This document shows positions 10,095 through 21,392 of a DNA stretch of 64,000 nucleotides, piece after piece (position 1 is the stretch's first letter; each line of letters begins with the position of its first letter). The DNA is from Rhipicephalus microplus (taxonomy: Eukaryota > Arthropoda > Arachnida > Ixodida > Ixodidae), in assembly GCF_043290135.1 (NCBI RefSeq), contig NC_134705.1, forward strand, positions 41,843,771 through 41,907,770. Direction: 5' to 3'. The notes under the pieces are model-generated. The model saw only the letters and a list, made by a program, of their open reading frames with translations. It had not been told where the DNA came from and searched no databases. Position numbers and translations under genes: made by a program.

Positions 10095-10343
10095 TGAGTC
10101 CGGGTGTTAAGCGCGCACATGGCGCGCCCATGCCGGGTCGCCTGACTGCTTTCCCTTTCCCGGTGGCAGTGCGGGCCGCGTCCGAGACAGTCGTCTGCGT
10201 CCTTTCCCTCCCGTACTTTCCTCCTTAATCTTTACCTCCCACTCCCCCTTCTCCCGCGCGAAGCCGTGTTGGCGCCTTCGTATTGAAAGACAGTAACAGC
10301 TCCGCGTTTTTCTCTTCTCTTTCCACATTTAAGAACTTCCTCC
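10095..10343 (+). mobile_element. LINE 3' copy with 5' inversion
   Basis: Bases about 10,130-10,343 match the 3' UTR of the LINE at 1959-2170. Bases 10,096-10,126 match the same LINE at 1383-1413 but in reverse complement (30 of 31 by eye). The copy is flanked by GCAAGGCTGCGGCG at 10,081-10,094 and 10,344-10,357, of which at least 10 bp are target duplication. Inversion, deletion and truncation together are the signature of twin-primed reverse transcription. Confidence 0.85.
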
Positions 10344-10724
10344 GCAAGGCTGCGGCGCGCGTACGCCGCTACGTTAAAGTGGCGCTTTCGGCGCCATCGA
10401 TGTGTGCAGCAATCGTAAACGCCCGCCGCTCTACCGCTATTTTCGAGAGTTGCGGGAAAGCTCGCCGCCTGTCAATGAAGCGCGGGCGGTTTGGGGTGGC
10501 CGAGTTCGATATATCCATTACATGTCAAACTTTGTTCGAAATAAAAAATCAATAATGCATGCGATTTCCCGTGTGATATAGGAACCGTTCGTTATAGGCA
10601 ATAATTCGATATATTCGTGTTCGATAAATTGATGTTTGACTTTTTTATTGTTAATCAAGATTATTAATTATTACTCACAAGTCCGTATACTTTTGCTTTA
10701 TTTTTTGTAATTACCCCATCCATG

Positions 10725-10838
10725 TAGCCATACGAGGTCCCCCTGTCAGTTTCTCTGAAACTTTGGGACCTCCTGCTGTATTAACGCGAACTATGTAACT
10801 CAACTGAACTATTTAGTAAACTTGACTTGACTTGACTG
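10725..10838 (+). repeat. LINE 3'-terminal fragment with (CTTGA)n tail
   Basis: Contains AGGTCCCC...GGGACCTCC, able to form a hairpin, then a (CTTGA)3 tail. The pattern resembles the tail of the LINE ending at 23,882. No coding sequence remains. Confidence 0.45.
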
Positions 10839-11097
10839 TATTAATAATAAAGGAGACACAATAACGGCTGCAGGCAGTGCGCGGGAGGGTGGCGGAACAA
10901 TCCAACTGCGCACGTCATAGAGATGCTTCTGCATGGTGGTGCCACAATATGTCCTCGTGCCCAATAGTATAGTGTACAAAAAAGGCATAAAAAAGAAGTG
11001 AGCGTGAGGATGAGAGATGTGAGTGATGAAGGAAGGAAAGTTGGGAGAGAATAAGAAAGACAAACTGAGGAGGAAACCGTCCATCTTGATACTCAAT

Positions 11098-11435
11098 ATG
11101 TCCCTCAACAAAGAGCATGAGCGGCAACAGGCCCATGTTTCACTGTGCCAAGCTTTGTGCCACTCAGCAGTTGATGACTGGAATTCACTGCCTCAAGATA
11201 TTTTTTCGGCTGATAACTTTTGCTATATCGCTGGAAAGTTATCTACTAAGTGATTAGAGTGCTGAAATATGTTATAAATTTTGTTGCTGTTTCACAGACA
11301 TGCGACCTCTGTTAGCGTATACATACATGTTTTTTTTTCATTCTGTTACAAATTAATTGATTTTTTTTATGCCCCTCCAGCCTGGACCAAAATGCTGGTC
11401 TGCAGTATGTCTAAATAAACAAAAATAAAACTGGC
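11098..11435 (+). pseudogene. CR1-like LINE, extreme C-terminus and 3' UTR
   Basis: Short frame with SAVDDWNSLPQDIF, the W-N-x-L-P signature that closes CR1/L2-type RT proteins, stopping at 11,253. The 3' UTR ends in AAATAAACAAAAATAAAA at about 11,435. No RT catalytic region is present, so this is a heavily 5'-truncated insertion. Confidence 0.6.
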
Positions 11436-13640
11436 GACATAATGTTTCCAAAACATTGTTATTAGCTTTGAAACAGCATAAATACAGTAAATCAGATTTA
11501 AAAATGTCCAGGTATAATGATTATGTTTGCAACATGCATAATATCAATGAGCTGTTGGGAATTCCTCACATTAGGCAAATACTGTTAAGAAGTACTCGTT
11601 TCACTTTTTTTTTCTGCCTTTGGTAAACTTGTCTATAAAGGGGGGGGTTCAAACACATTGCCTGTGGACCTTTCATTAGAACTGCGTGGCTTCACAAGTT
11701 TTGCAACTTTCCTACACGATCTTTCTTTGTGAGTGTTGCAATGCTTTGTTTAAAAATACAAAATCAAAATGAGCGCCGGCAGATGGAAACACGTAGTGGG
11801 ATAATCAGGGTGAACAGGGGAAGTACCTCAGACAGGCTGGCAGACATTTCGATAGGAGGATTTATCTCTGTCAAAGGTGCCTTATCATCCTTGGCGTGTT
11901 AGTTTTAAGGGGGTTAGTAGTGGCGTCATCTCCTGCTGGTGGCCCATGTCCCTGTTTGCAATCACCGTCCGAAAAGAAAAAAAAACTATAATGCAGAGGA
12001 GTGCAGTCCTTACTTCATTTCAAGTTAGGTGGTAGTAATTCAAAATGTTCTTAGAGAGTGAAAAAAAAAAGACGCAAACAAAGTAGGGGCGGTGTGCTGC
12101 AAAGTGGTGGCCCCTACAGACACGAAAAAAGCAAAGAGCTTGAAACTTCAAAGGTGGCTGTTAGTAGCCGCATCCGGCTAACACAAAAGGTTGCCGACGC
12201 TAGTGATGCTTGCCTGTTACCGAACACTTATGAATGGGACGCATAACAAGAAAGCAGTTACAAAAAGGGGAGAGAAGCAGGCAGCGTACTTTTAAATGCC
12301 AAGATGTCCAAGCTAAGCAATACCAGACGGGGTCTGAAGAGCACATGTTTAATGGGGAAGGTCATTCGTAAAAATATGCTATCAGTCTCCCCGTAGGCGG
12401 CCCGCTCAGCGGAATTGCCTCAAGAATTTCATGTCATGTTGGCTCAGAAAAAGGGAAATTGAGAGTGCAAAGGAAGTTAGCAACAATGAAACACAAAAAG
12501 AAAACAAGAAAAATGGAAAGAAAAGGCAAAGTGGGGGTAGGCGGGATGTTAGGGTAAAAAACGAGAAAAAAGAGGAAAAGAAAAAAAAAGACACAGAGAA
12601 CTTTCTGGGTTTGCAATGACCTTAATGATGTGAATGTTAATTATAGATATGCATGTGTCAATGTACATATATAACTACAAAGTTTTTTTTTCTAGAACAT
12701 CTAAACCACTGTTTTCTCGTTCCTCCCTTCTAAAAGCACTCCCACCGCGCATCGTTAAGGTCATTGCCAACCCGGAAAGTTGTCTGCGTGTTTCCTTCTT
12801 TTTTTTTCTTCTGTTTCTTTTTCTCGCCTGTTTAGCCTAACGTGCCACCTACCCTAAGCACAATGACATAGTTGAGATGTTCGATCACTACATGCTCTTT
12901 TCAATTTACTGAAATGAAAATTCACCAATTTGATTTTAGTGGGATTAAAAACCTAAAAAAAGTCATGCAACATAACCTGACTGTTGTGTTGATTTAAGCA
13001 TTCTCGAGTAACAGCATGTTTAAATAAAAACAGATAACATGGGAGTCACCATACCTTTCCATTCGGCTTCGTTTTCTTTTGGCTTTTGTCCAAGGACAAC
13101 AAAGGCGTTCTGGGCCTTTCTGACATACATGTCATAGCTTCTTTATTTTCTGCATGGCATATAACAAAGCATCAGAAAACTGACTGCTTAAATGCAGTAA
13201 CGATACGAAAAAAAACATTGACACATTTAGTATAGTTGCCAGTTTGGCAGCCTTCATGTAGCACCCATTTTACCAGTTGCGAATTTAGTATTTCCAAGCA
13301 AGTTTAGCATGTGCTCGCATGCCGCAAGCTTAATGTTCGACAGGGTTCAACAATCAGCTTGGTCAATAAATGCATAGAAGGACTGACAAACACACTATTT
13401 ATTTACAAATACCTCTCAGGTTCCAAGTAGGAGTATTATGTGAGGGGGACTATACACTACTTTTTTATCAAGAAACACGGAACAAACAAAATAAATTCAA
13501 AAGCCATGTTCACAAATGCTAAGCACGAGCAATAACATGCAGAAATATAAAATTTGTGTTATACATATTTAGACTGGTTCTACAATGAATGAACCCCAAT
13601 ACGAAAGATATGTTTAGGGAAAGACAGTCGTAAATAGTTA
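11436..13640. other. No gene recognised; AT- and purine-rich DNA
   Basis: AT-rich with homopolymer runs. 12,050-12,600 is strongly purine-rich on the plus strand (AAAGAAAAC-type), so short open frames there are compositional. I see no splice-bounded coding sequence or motif. Confidence 0.6.
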
Positions 13641-13645
13641 GTATT

Positions 13646-14010
13646 TTATTCCTGAATTCCACGTGATTGCAAATGCACACGTGCAACATCATCAGGAAGA
13701 TCATTCCAATGAGCAATGGCACGCGCTAGCGCAGATGCGCTAAAGGCTTGGGTGCGGCTGAAAATACGAGAAGAACTATGCTGATTGTGAAGCCTGAGAG
13801 ATGTGCGATAAGGTTTTGAAAGTGGCAAGGTATTCACATGTGCGCAGTAGATGACTTTTCATAAACACAGAATGGGTATCTCCCTGTGCAATGCCAGAGA
13901 TGATAAGGACAACAAAGTCTTCATTTTTGCTACACTGGAATAGCGATTGTAGTTACATGTTATGAAACGTGGAGCGCTGTTTTGCACATATTCTAGTAAG
14001 TCAATGAACA
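13646..14010 (-). pseudogene. CR1-like LINE tail remnant
   Basis: Minus-strand coding traces in two frames: LLEYVQNSAPRFITCNYNRYSS (14,010-13,870) followed by FSASALARAIAHWNDLPDD (about 13,770-13,700). Both match the last 150 residues of CR1/L2 RT proteins, where V-Q-N-R-A-A-R-F and W-N-x-L-P are conserved. Frameshift and stops show decay. Neither end can be defined. Confidence 0.6.
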
Positions 14011-14585
14011 TATCTCATGAAGTGTTCCCCCCCCCCCCTTCAATTTTTACAGAAATGAAAATCTATTTACTGTTTCCCTACTACATGCAACTGTGACAAA
14101 TACAAGACACTTATTTTCGCACAGTAGTGACAATGCACTCCATGAATTTCGATGTGCTTCACTAGGCTTGTGTAGTAGATTTTGCTGTGCGCAAGTGCTT
14201 CAATCCTGTCACATGAAAACGAGCCATCTATGCAGATGCCGACCCACAGTTCAAACCAAGTTGCACGGTTAGTTCCTGCAACATGCCTTCAATGTGATGT
14301 GCCCTGCTCCTTGTGTCCCGTTTTTCTTGCACTCTGTATTGAAACTCAACTCATGCTACAAATCACTTTCCTTGCAATATTATTTGATGCGAAATGCTTT
14401 TGATCATCCCCATGACTGATGCTTCAGCACGCAATACCAGAGCCTTGTCCACAAGCATTGTGAACAAGGCTCCTAATTTGGGTACCCGCAACGTCAACAG
14501 ATTTTTATTCTTTTGTGGTGGGCGTCCTTGTCTTTTTATTCAATAATTCTTTCCACCCATACTAGCGCCTGTCGAAGCGTTGATT

Positions 14586-14965
14586 GACATGGCTTCTGTG
14601 GGCACGGTGGCACCGCAGACGTCATGTCACCTGTAACTCGTCTTCTGTTCCTTGAACAGGTGCTGTTGATCTGCGCATCCCGCCATAACGTATCCAACAC
14701 GTGTATCGCCAGACCGGATCCTGATAGGACCATCCTCAACTGGGAAGTGCCTGTCAGCAACGGCATCGCCGCCAGATACTATGGAAGCAGGACGGGAACG
14801 TCGTCCAGTCCTATGCAGTCCGGTGAGTCCGCTGCTGGACTCACCAGCCGTCCAGGCTGGTGAGTCCAGCAGCGGACTCACCAGCCTGCATCAGTGGGCA
14901 CGGTGGCACCGCAGAAGCCATGTCACCAGTAACTCGTCTTCTGTTCCTTGAACAGGTTGGTTTCT
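14586..14965. repeat. Direct repeat of about 70 bp, 310 bp apart
   Basis: 14,590-14,660 and 14,893-14,956 share GGGCACGGTGGCACCGCAGA and CTCGTCTTCTGTTCCTTGAA. They precede the CR1-like LINE and may be a duplicated 5' UTR or promoter unit. The stretch between them contains a long palindrome. Confidence 0.75.
14822..14882. repeat. Perfect 28-bp inverted repeat, 5-base loop
   Basis: Arms 14,822-14,849 and 14,855-14,882 around GTCCA. Each arm is itself palindromic (GGTGAGTCC...GGACTCACC), so several alternative hairpins or a cruciform can form. Confidence 0.95.
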
Positions 14966-15273
14966 ATTCGCACTGTGGTTACAAGAACGATAATCGCTTC
15001 ATTGTAGTGCTGCCATGCCCCAAAGTGCTTTATTTGTCATTAGGTTCTTTGTGTATGTTGCTATCTGGTGACATCGAAACGAATCCAGATCCTAACACGC
15101 CAGCGCTCATGAAAGAACTGCTTGAAGGGCAACACGCCATCAAAACTGATTTAGCCGCGTTGGGCGAAAGAATAAAACAAGTTGAGAAAGTGGTACAGAT
15201 TGTCAAGGAAACGCGCTGTCAGCGGCAAGCCAGGATTGAACGAAATGGAAAGAGCAACAGGAATTCCGGATAG
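14920..15273 (+). pseudogene. LINE leader with 2A-like motif and coiled coil
   Basis: Frame starting at ATG 14,920 (MSPVTRLLFLEQV). A hydrophobic stretch leads to GDIETNPDP at about 15,070-15,096. In CR1/L2 elements this position holds D-V/I-E-x-N-P-G-P, a ribosome-skipping motif; here the essential glycine reads aspartate. A charged coiled coil follows (ALGERIKQVEKVVQIVKE). The frame stops at 15,273 while the endonuclease frame, overlapping it at a different phase, continues, so a frameshift separates them. Confidence 0.7.
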
Positions 15274-16223
15274 TTAACTTTAATGCTAGAAGTATTGTCA
15301 ATAAGACGGCAGACGTAGAATACATTTTAGTCATTTATGATCCTTATGTAGTTACAATCACGGAGACGTGGTTACATTCAGAGATTCAAGATAACGAGAT
15401 CATACCTCCCGGATACAAAATAGTGCGCCGGGATCGACAGTCTCGAGGAGGCGGCGTTGCAATAATAATGAAGGAAGATATTGAATTCAAAACACTAGGC
15501 GGTATTGCAGGGCACGAAAGCGTTTGGTGTGAAATGCATATTGGAACCTCATTAGTCCTTCTCGGTACCGTTTACCGACCACCAAACTCACCTCTCTCAT
15601 TCTTAGAGTCGATACAGAGTTACATAGAATCAAACAAAAAACGCAAATGCCGGCTGCTCCTAACCGGCGACTTCAATTTACCTGCGATTCACTGGGACAC
15701 GTTCACAGCAGAGTGTCGGAAACAGGTACACTGTGATTCACTCCTAGACATTGCATTCACCTATGATCTTTCACAAGTGGTTCACCAAAGTACGCGGAAA
15801 TCGGGGGAAAGTCCGTCTACTTTGGATCTGGTATTCCTTGACGGGCGCTTCGAGCAGTTCAAAGTGTCAGTTCTTAAGGGTATCTCAGACCATGAAGCTG
15901 TCTTTGTCGAAATAGCACATGAGAGAATGTCAAAACATAAAGAAGCGATTACGAATGTTCCCAACTTTTTTGAGGCTGATGACACAAGTATCATTGACTA
16001 CTCGTCATTTGCACTGGACAGTTTTGATTCTCAAGGTGACGTCAATGCCATGTGGGAATCTTTCAAGGATATTATCTTCCATTGCGTCGAAAATTTCCTA
16101 CCGTTTCGGAAAAGAAGGAAAGCTAAGCGGAACCCTTGGATAAGCAGAGAAATAATCCAACTGAAGCGTAGAATAAGCCGCCAGAGACGCAAAGTAATAA
16201 AAAGACCGCGCAAAAATAACTGA
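15240..16223 (+). pseudogene. LINE APE-type endonuclease
   Basis: Reads from about 15,240 in one frame. Catalytic blocks in order: VNFNARS (metal-binding asparagine), ITETWL (glutamate), RGGGVAI, TVYRPP, LLTGDFNLP (aspartate and asparagine), STLDLVFL and ISDHEAV (final D-H pair). All expected residues are there. The enzyme nicks target DNA in the nucleus to prime reverse transcription. The frame is lost at an A5 run near 16,215, where RT continues one base out of phase. Confidence 0.85.
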
Positions 16224-18051
16224 ATTGTCTGCACAACTGCGTTCCATGATTACAGAAGCCAAAAATAGATATTACAAAGAAACACTGACAGAGTTCATGA
16301 CAAAGTCTCTTGATAAATTTTGGCGTCATATGTCGAAAAAAGATAATGAGTCACTTAGCATTGTAGTGGATAACACAGTGGTTACTGATCCTGCAGTAAT
16401 CGCTTCTTTTTACAACGAATTCTTTCAGTCGGTGTTTTCTACTCCGTCACAATCCGGTGTCGAATCCGCACCCTCTCTATTGCTTCGCTCGGAAAAAATG
16501 CCAGGTGTTGAAGTCTCTTATGAGGGAATTGTGGTCCAACTACTGAATATTGACGTAAAAAAGTCAGTAGGCCCTGATGAAATACCGAATGCATTTCTGC
16601 ACAGGTATGCGGAATGGGTTGCTTATTACTTAAATATTATACTTGACACATCACTCGCAGATTGCCGAATCCCTGATTACGGCAAATCCCTGATGACGAA
16701 TCCCTGATTACGGCTTACGGCAAAGGTTATACCTGTGCACAAATCTGGTGATAAGCAATTCATTGAAAACTATCGTCCAATATTGCTGAGCTGCGTTTGC
16801 TGCAAGCTCCTAGAACATATTGTAGCCAAGTCAATTTACACGTATATTGAAAACGACAACAAATTTTTTCCCAACCACCGTGGATTCCGACAGCGCCTTT
16901 CCACAGCAACACAGCTCCTTGAAACAATTAATGACTTTGCCATGACGTTAAACAAAAAAAAAACAGATGCCATCTGTCTTGATCTGTCGAAAGCCTTCGA
17001 CAGAGTGCTACATGCAGAACTGCTTCTAAAACTGGCAGTTATGGGAATAAACGAACAAATAGTAAAATGGATAGCCGCGTACCTTCGGGGCAGAACACAG
17101 TACGTTGAAGTAGAACACATTAAATCAAAACCGTTGAACGTGACGTCAGGTGTTCCCCAGGGGTCTGTGTTAGGCACAGTGCTATTTCTAGTCTATATTA
17201 ATGATATCGCCTCTGAATTTGACGAAAAGATCACTGTCCGGCTTTTCGATGATGATTGTCTATTGTACAAAGAAATTGATAGCGCGGTTGATCAGGAGTT
17301 ACTCAGTGATGCTCTTAGGACAGTAAAAGAATGGTGCGACAAATGGAAAATGAAAATAAATGAGAATAAAACTGTTTTATTATGCGTAACAAATAAAGTA
17401 AATAACATCTTCTACTTTAATTACACAGTGAATTCCTTGGTGCTTTCTACGGTTGACGTGCTGAAACACTTAGGCGTAAATATATCCACGAATTTAAGCT
17501 GGTCTTAACATGTTGGCAAAATATGCGAAACTGCGGAAAAGAAGCTCCGGTTCTTGCGACGGAAACTGCAATTAGCCTCACAGTCAGTGAAACTAACAGC
17601 TTATTTGACCTACGTTCGGCCCACGCTAGAGTATGCCAGTACAATCTGGGACCCTCATCAGTCAGGGTTAATTCACAGACTGGAAAGAGTTCAACGACGA
17701 GCAGCAAGGTTTATTCTAGAGCGATACTCTCATACAGATTCCGTCACCGAAATGCTCGGTTTGCTAAACTTGCCCACGCTAGCTGAACGCAGGCGTATAG
17801 CAAGACTAAAGTTTTTTTACCTTCTCTCTAAAAACAAATTCAACATCAATAGCAGTCAGTACTTGAACTCACGACAAGGTAGAGCATTGCAAAAAATCAA
17901 AGATCGTACTTTCGAAATACCTCAGATGCGTGTTAACAGTTACGCGTTTTCTTTCTTCCCAAGAACCATTAAAGAATGCAATCAGTTGCCACAACAAACG
18001 CGAAAAAGTAATACTGTAGAACATTTTGAAAATAACCTTGTAGGTCATTAA
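16214..18051 (+). pseudogene. LINE reverse transcriptase
   Basis: Frame 1 from KITELSAQL. RT motifs: [51 protein letters not shown], then LFDDDCLLY where the catalytic FADD box is expected, an Ala-to-Asp change beside the two aspartates. A short tandem duplication at 16,667-16,715 (ATCCCTGATTACGGC units) disrupts the region before KVIPV. TAA at 17,506-17,508 interrupts the thumb; the frame resumes to a stop at 18,051 and includes VRPTLEYASTIWDPHQ and ERVQRRAARFI. It cannot be made full length. Confidence 0.85.
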
Positions 18052-18587
18052 AAACGCACGCCTTTACGCATGCTGTCTATTTAGTGGTTGTCCGAGTTCA
18101 GTTGTTGCATTGTGTTGTTAGCTTTGTATTGTTTGACCGGTGTATGTACAGATTATTTCGCATGTACTGCTGTGTGTTTTTGTACGGTAGTGGTTGGTTA
18201 TATTTTCTAACATCGCTTGTTAACTGTGCATTTATGATGTCGAATAATTTGATCATGTATACAGGAACTATTTCTCTTATGTACGCTTATGTTATCTTGT
18301 GTGTGGTATCTTATGTACGGTTTCTTATGTAGTATGGTTTCTTTCTTTTTTATGTATGCTTGTGTTTATTTTTCTTATGTAATATGGATTCTTATAGTCA
18401 CACGATATTGACCATGCAAATGTCCCGATTTGACCCACTCTGTAACGGCCGACAGGCCAATAGTATGAGTAAATAAAAAAAAATCTCTACAGTATTTGCA
18501 GAAAAAGTAGGCACAATGTACCACTGCCAAGCATTCATTGCATCCAGTATATTAGCTCAGCTGTTGCCACCATGAACCACTTTTAGG

Positions 18588-19230
18588 GGCGAAGCTCCTT
18601 AGGGCGTGGGCTGTGCTTCCCCTGTAGCCTGTATGTAGCCACCTCTAGTTTAGTTCTTGCAGTGTTCACTAGATGGCGGTACCGTCCCCTGTATGTAGCC
18701 ACCTCTAGTTTAGTTCTTGCAGTGTTCACTAGATGGCGGTACCGTCTCCTGTATGTAGCCACCTCTCGTTTAGTTCTTGTAGTGTTTACTAGATGGTGGT
18801 ACTTGTAGCTGATGATGAAAAGATGCAAGATGTTATAAACTAGAAAGCGGTACTTGTAGTTGATGAAAGACGCGAGATCTTATAAAATAGGAATGATGTC
18901 ACATATGGCGCGTGTCATTGGTTGAAGGCAATCGTTCGATTTAGTGCGGCGACGTACGCTAGGGGGAGCGTTGTAATAAAATCCGTTCGCTGTTGGCGCG
19001 CGCTCGGAGTCGCCGGATGGATAAGGCTGCACAGCGGAGAGAGCGCAAGGCACAGACCATAAAGCCGTCATAATGAAGGGACATCGCAAGCCATCCATCG
19101 TCTAAGAACAAATAAAAGTTGATTTGTGTATATACACACACAGCGTTTCTCACGTCTTTACATGATGATCGACTGGGCGAATTACACGGAAGATTCACAG
19201 TTTACCGATGAATCCCTCCGGAGCTTCGCC
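18588..19230. mobile_element. Repeat with GGGCGAAGCTCC inverted ends
   Basis: The left end GGGGCGAAGCTCC and right end GGAGCTTCGCCC are inverted copies about 630 bp apart. Inside are the 60-bp tandem array, a second degenerate pair around GGTACTTGTAG...TTATAAA (18,797-18,890) and a single-copy-looking remainder with AATAAA near 19,110. No transposase is present. It could be a non-autonomous DNA transposon or another repeat that ends symmetrically. Confidence 0.5.
18628..18807. repeat. Three 60-bp tandem repeats
   Basis: Units start at 18,628, 18,688 and 18,748, beginning CCTGTATGTAGCCACCTCT. The first two are nearly identical; the third differs at several sites. Confidence 0.95.
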
Positions 19231-21392
19231 CATTCATCATCATTCACCCCGTGAATATGCCGTAATTTTTTACTAGAAATTACACTACATTAAAGTATAG
19301 TCGTTACTCAAGCATGCTCCACCAAAGCATCGATATTAGCCACTTAAAACGCGCTGTTTTCCATTGTATGTTCGGACACACCACCAAAATAATTGGCTTG
19401 GGCCTATGGCAGTCGGGCGAGGCTGGCGTATTTTTACCCTGGGTAAGGGCCGAGCCAGGGCCTCACTCTGAGTCACTTCGCTCTCGGACCAGGACTGGGC
19501 TCGGACTAAATATCCAGTCCCGTACAGTACTCTAGTTAACACTTTTTTGATTACTTTGACAAGCAAGAAAGTTCACTTTTTGGAATGTGCGCACCTTGGC
19601 ACTTTAGATGTCGCTATTGGTGTGATTTGTAATAAGGTGTTCCCTTATACCCCTGTCACCTGTAATGTCATTCACTGCAAATGACATTAGGTGTTAATGT
19701 AATTTTTGTTACTGCTACATGGGCATAATGAATGAGATTCACACCTAATGACATTCACCCCTTGAATATGTTCACCAAACTCATGGAAGCGCGACGTGTA
19801 ATCTCGTTGACAGGCGCTTGACAAGAAATTACAATACCGACACCTTAAAGCAAATGTAAACGATGTTCACATGTTTATTAAAAGTTCTGTAAAACATCGT
19901 TGGCACAAAATTGAAAGAAGGTCAAAAAAGAGACATGAAAAAGCGCACACTCGCAACTTACTTCTATTAAACCGTAGCTGATCTTCTGAAACCCTCCTGC
20001 ATGCGTACAATCACACGAAAATCACAAATGACTATCATCACAGCCTATCAGATAAAAAGCAAACTCATTATCAAATATAGACAAGTACGGGACGCTGATG
20101 CATTGTTCACCAAATTGCTTGATGTTCATCGTCTCTGCCAATTTGCACGCAACTTTTTTGGTGAAGCGCTGCTACGTTTTAGACTCGCTAGCAGCAGAAT
20201 ACACACGCAAGTGTGGGACACTAGTTAAGGAAGATTGTTTTCAAACCAATTATCCTTTCTTAGGAAGCCGCACAGTTCTCTGTTAATCACCTACGAACTT
20301 GAAGCCCGAAGAGAAGCTAACGTAAACGAATCGGCGTGTAGGCGCAGCTCCAAGTCCCTCGTGGTCTATGATAATTTTTCAATTTCAAGCTTGAGGCGCT
20401 TCAGTGAGTTCTGATGCTTCATGACAGCAGCTAGAGCAATTAAAATTCGTGTGCATTGATCATCATTCATCGTGATCACAAATTCATGGACGCTGTCACG
20501 GTTCCAAATATTGCCGACTGCAAGTTGTGAGCAGTTTTAAGCTAGTCTTGCTTTGAATGTGAACCATTCTATGCTATTGCCCAGCATACCAGTCTGAACG
20601 ACTATTACGGAAGCCAAGCTCTGTCAGCTGGATTCACGGCCGCTTACAGAAGAGAAGACCCTGGGACCTTGGCTGACGGCTTCCCATACGCGCAAAGCCA
20701 CGAAAGCCCTCTTGTACTTTTTAAGGACCACCAGCCTTCACGACCGCTTGTGAAAGAACAGTGTGAGACTGTGCTGTGTAGTCTCGAGCTGACTATTCAT
20801 CCTTTTCTTTCTTACTCCTTTTCTTTTCTATCTCTTTCCTTTCTATTATTCTCCCTTTCTCCCACCCCAAGTGTAGGGCAGCCAACCGAGCCAAGCTTGG
20901 TTAACCTTCCTGCCTTTCCTCTCTGCTTATCTCTCTTTCTCTTGAATTTGAACAAGGATTTTCTTTTTCGACTGATGCTGTTTTATTGTGCCACAGTATA
21001 TTTGAGCCAGCTGGACAATGTTATAAAAATTAAATATGCAATTTATAACTTTTTGGTATCATAGTAGCCTGCTGATAAACATTACATCAAGTGCGAATGC
21101 CATTTCACATGACCATGTAGACCTGGATCGCAAGATCGCAATGACATTCGTTATGAATGTAGACCCCTGTTTGTGCGTACGCTCTTTACCTGTGTTAGCA
21201 CGAATGGACGCTGCACAGTGATAGTATGTCAGTCTGTTTGATTATTCTTTTTATATTGTCTAGTTTTCTTGCTTTTCCTTTCTGGTGGTTACACCTATAT
21301 ATTTGTTGTTGCTTCCCATTAAAATATCGGTTGAAAGTAGTGTTGTCCTGTGTACTTGGTTTGTCTTACATGTCTTTCGCATATACATAGTG
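19231..21392. other. No gene recognised; inverted pair and pyrimidine-rich block
   Basis: AATGACATTAGGTGTTAAT (about 19,679) and ATTCACACCTAATGACATT (about 19,737) form an imperfect inverted pair and may be part of a small element. 20,790-20,945 is pyrimidine-rich (CCTTTTCTTTC type), similar to LINE 3' tails. No coding motif was found. Confidence 0.5.

Larger units (their letters stand above)
2460..10641 (-). mobile_element. Tigger/pogo-like DNA transposon, nested host
   Basis: The left end CAGTCGAAACTCG follows TA, a pogo-superfamily style terminus. The opposite end, read on the minus strand near 10,641, starts AGTCAAACATCAATTTATCG and contains repeated ATATATCGAA blocks. Between them lies the transposase C-terminus, in two pieces around a gypsy insertion, plus a LINE insertion at 10,095-10,343. 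Most of the transposase, including the DDE core, is absent, so the copy is internally deleted. The left boundary is firm; the right one is approximate because the inverted repeat has decayed. Confidence 0.65.
14893..18483 (+). mobile_element. CR1-like LINE, nearly full length
   Basis: Non-LTR retrotransposon with a 2A-like leader, coiled coil, APE endonuclease, RT and a 3' UTR ending in GAGTAAATAAAAAAAAA. All catalytic regions can be followed in order across several frameshifts and one nonsense codon, so it is inactive but not ancient. No target duplication was found with confidence. Confidence 0.85.

Noticed and set aside
12434..12619. Overlapping open frames on both strands rich in K/E or F/L
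   Set aside because: They come from purine-rich low-complexity DNA and have no domain or splice support.
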